NCBI GenBank assembly: GCA_934047225.1 | Contig: OW203986.1 | Span: forward strand, 23,129,221-23,193,220 | Direction of reading: 5' to 3' | Source: Ypsolopha sequella | Lineage: Eukaryota; Arthropoda; Insecta; Lepidoptera; Ypsolophidae | Length of the DNA stretch: 64,000 nt | In this document: one piece after another, positions 63,601 through 64,000 of the stretch | Layout of the letters: each line of letters begins with the position of its first letter | Position numbering within the stretch: position 1 is the first letter of the stretch | Translations under genes and position numbers: made by a program | The notes under the pieces: generated by a model | The model's database searches: none | Told to the model about the DNA's origin: nothing | Seen by the model: only the letters and a program-made list of their open reading frames with translations

Positions 63601-64000
63601 GTTTAGTACAACATAAAGTATATTGTTTCTAATAACGCCTATCTGTTTAGTACAACAAAAAGTATATTGTTTCTAATAACGCCTATCTGTTTAGTACAAC
63701 ATAAAGTATATTGTTTCTAATAACGCCTATCTGTTTAGTACAACATAAAGTATATTGTTTCTAATAACGCCTATCTGTTTAGTACAACATAAAGTATATT
63801 GTTTCTAATAACGCCTATCTGTTTAGTACAACAAAAAGTATATTGTTTCTAATAACGCCTATCTGTTTAGTACAACATAAAGTATATTGTTTCTAATAAC
63901 GCCTATCTGTTTAGTACAACATAAAGTATATTGTTTCTAATAACGCCTATCTGTTTAGTACAACATAAAGTGTATTGTTTCTAATAACGCCTATCTGTTT
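60698..64000. repeat. 44-bp satellite array, about 75 units, continues past the right edge
   Basis: The unit starts TTTAGTACAACATAAAGT, continues TATTGTTTCTAATAACGC and ends CTATCTG; 75 complete units fit 60698-63997. Units differ almost only at three places: A or G after AAAGT, T or A in ACA(T/A)AAAG, and rare A for G in AACGCC or in the last base. The variants are not random: units 24-40 (61710-62457) and 59-75 (63250-63997) have the same order of 17 variants, and a seven-unit order recurs at units 27, 42, 52 and 62. There is no spacer sequence and no coding frame. The left junction is abrupt, with CAGTGAAAAGTTA before the first unit. Confidence 0.95.

Noticed and set aside
60698..64000. 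Regular array that could suggest CRISPR
   Set aside because: The 44-bp units are directly contiguous with no unique spacers, and the context is eukaryotic. It is a satellite.

Overview
The window looks like non-coding DNA from an insect nuclear genome, most probably a moth or butterfly (Lepidoptera). It is AT-rich, has almost no long reading frames, and is packed with nested transposons. Several dispersed repeats are ones I recall as typical of lepidopteran genomes: the family that begins CCGGCCAAGTGCGAGTC and ends TACGGAACCCTAAA with an internal run of GACGGACA-like steps, and tails of the form GCGAAGCCGCG...AAAGGCTAGT. The order is an inference; no gene in the window fixes it.

Genes. At the left edge (3-137) is the end of the last coding exon of a plus-strand gene, GC-rich and GC3-rich, followed by a short 3' UTR and an AATAAA signal. 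At 21286-21342 a 57-nt segment has a strong acceptor, a consensus donor and one open frame, so it is a candidate micro-exon of a gene whose other exons lie outside. I found no other convincing host gene. Most short open frames are chance frames inside repeats.

Mobile DNA. (1) 50.4-54.4 kb holds a decayed two-gene DNA transposon with a THAP plus DDE transposase on the minus strand and a YqaJ-type nuclease on the plus strand, the combination known from ISL2EU/IS4EU elements. A hAT derivative with a perfect 8-bp target duplication interrupts its nuclease gene. (2) Four hAT-type elements (6257, 11113, 43639, 49377) share the end AGGGTTGCC, have perfect 8-bp target duplications, and carry different subterminal motifs. 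(3) Hairpin (foldback) and MITE-like families occur in several copies each, often nested. (4) Two elements are tRNA-like sequences embedded in near-perfect inverted arms (3880-4110 and 29965-30227). (5) Broken non-LTR retrotransposon ends lie at 16.5-17.1, 23.4, 33.2, 34.9, 39.1 and 42.6-44.8 kb.

Tandem DNA. From 60698 to the right edge the window is a 44-bp satellite of about 75 units with higher-order duplication of variant patterns. Smaller tandem duplications lie at 23201, 35748, 47635 and 52290.

Nothing here forms a pathway. The organisation is repeated insertion into earlier insertions, and in several places an unoccupied copy of the host repeat elsewhere in the window shows the pre-insertion site.
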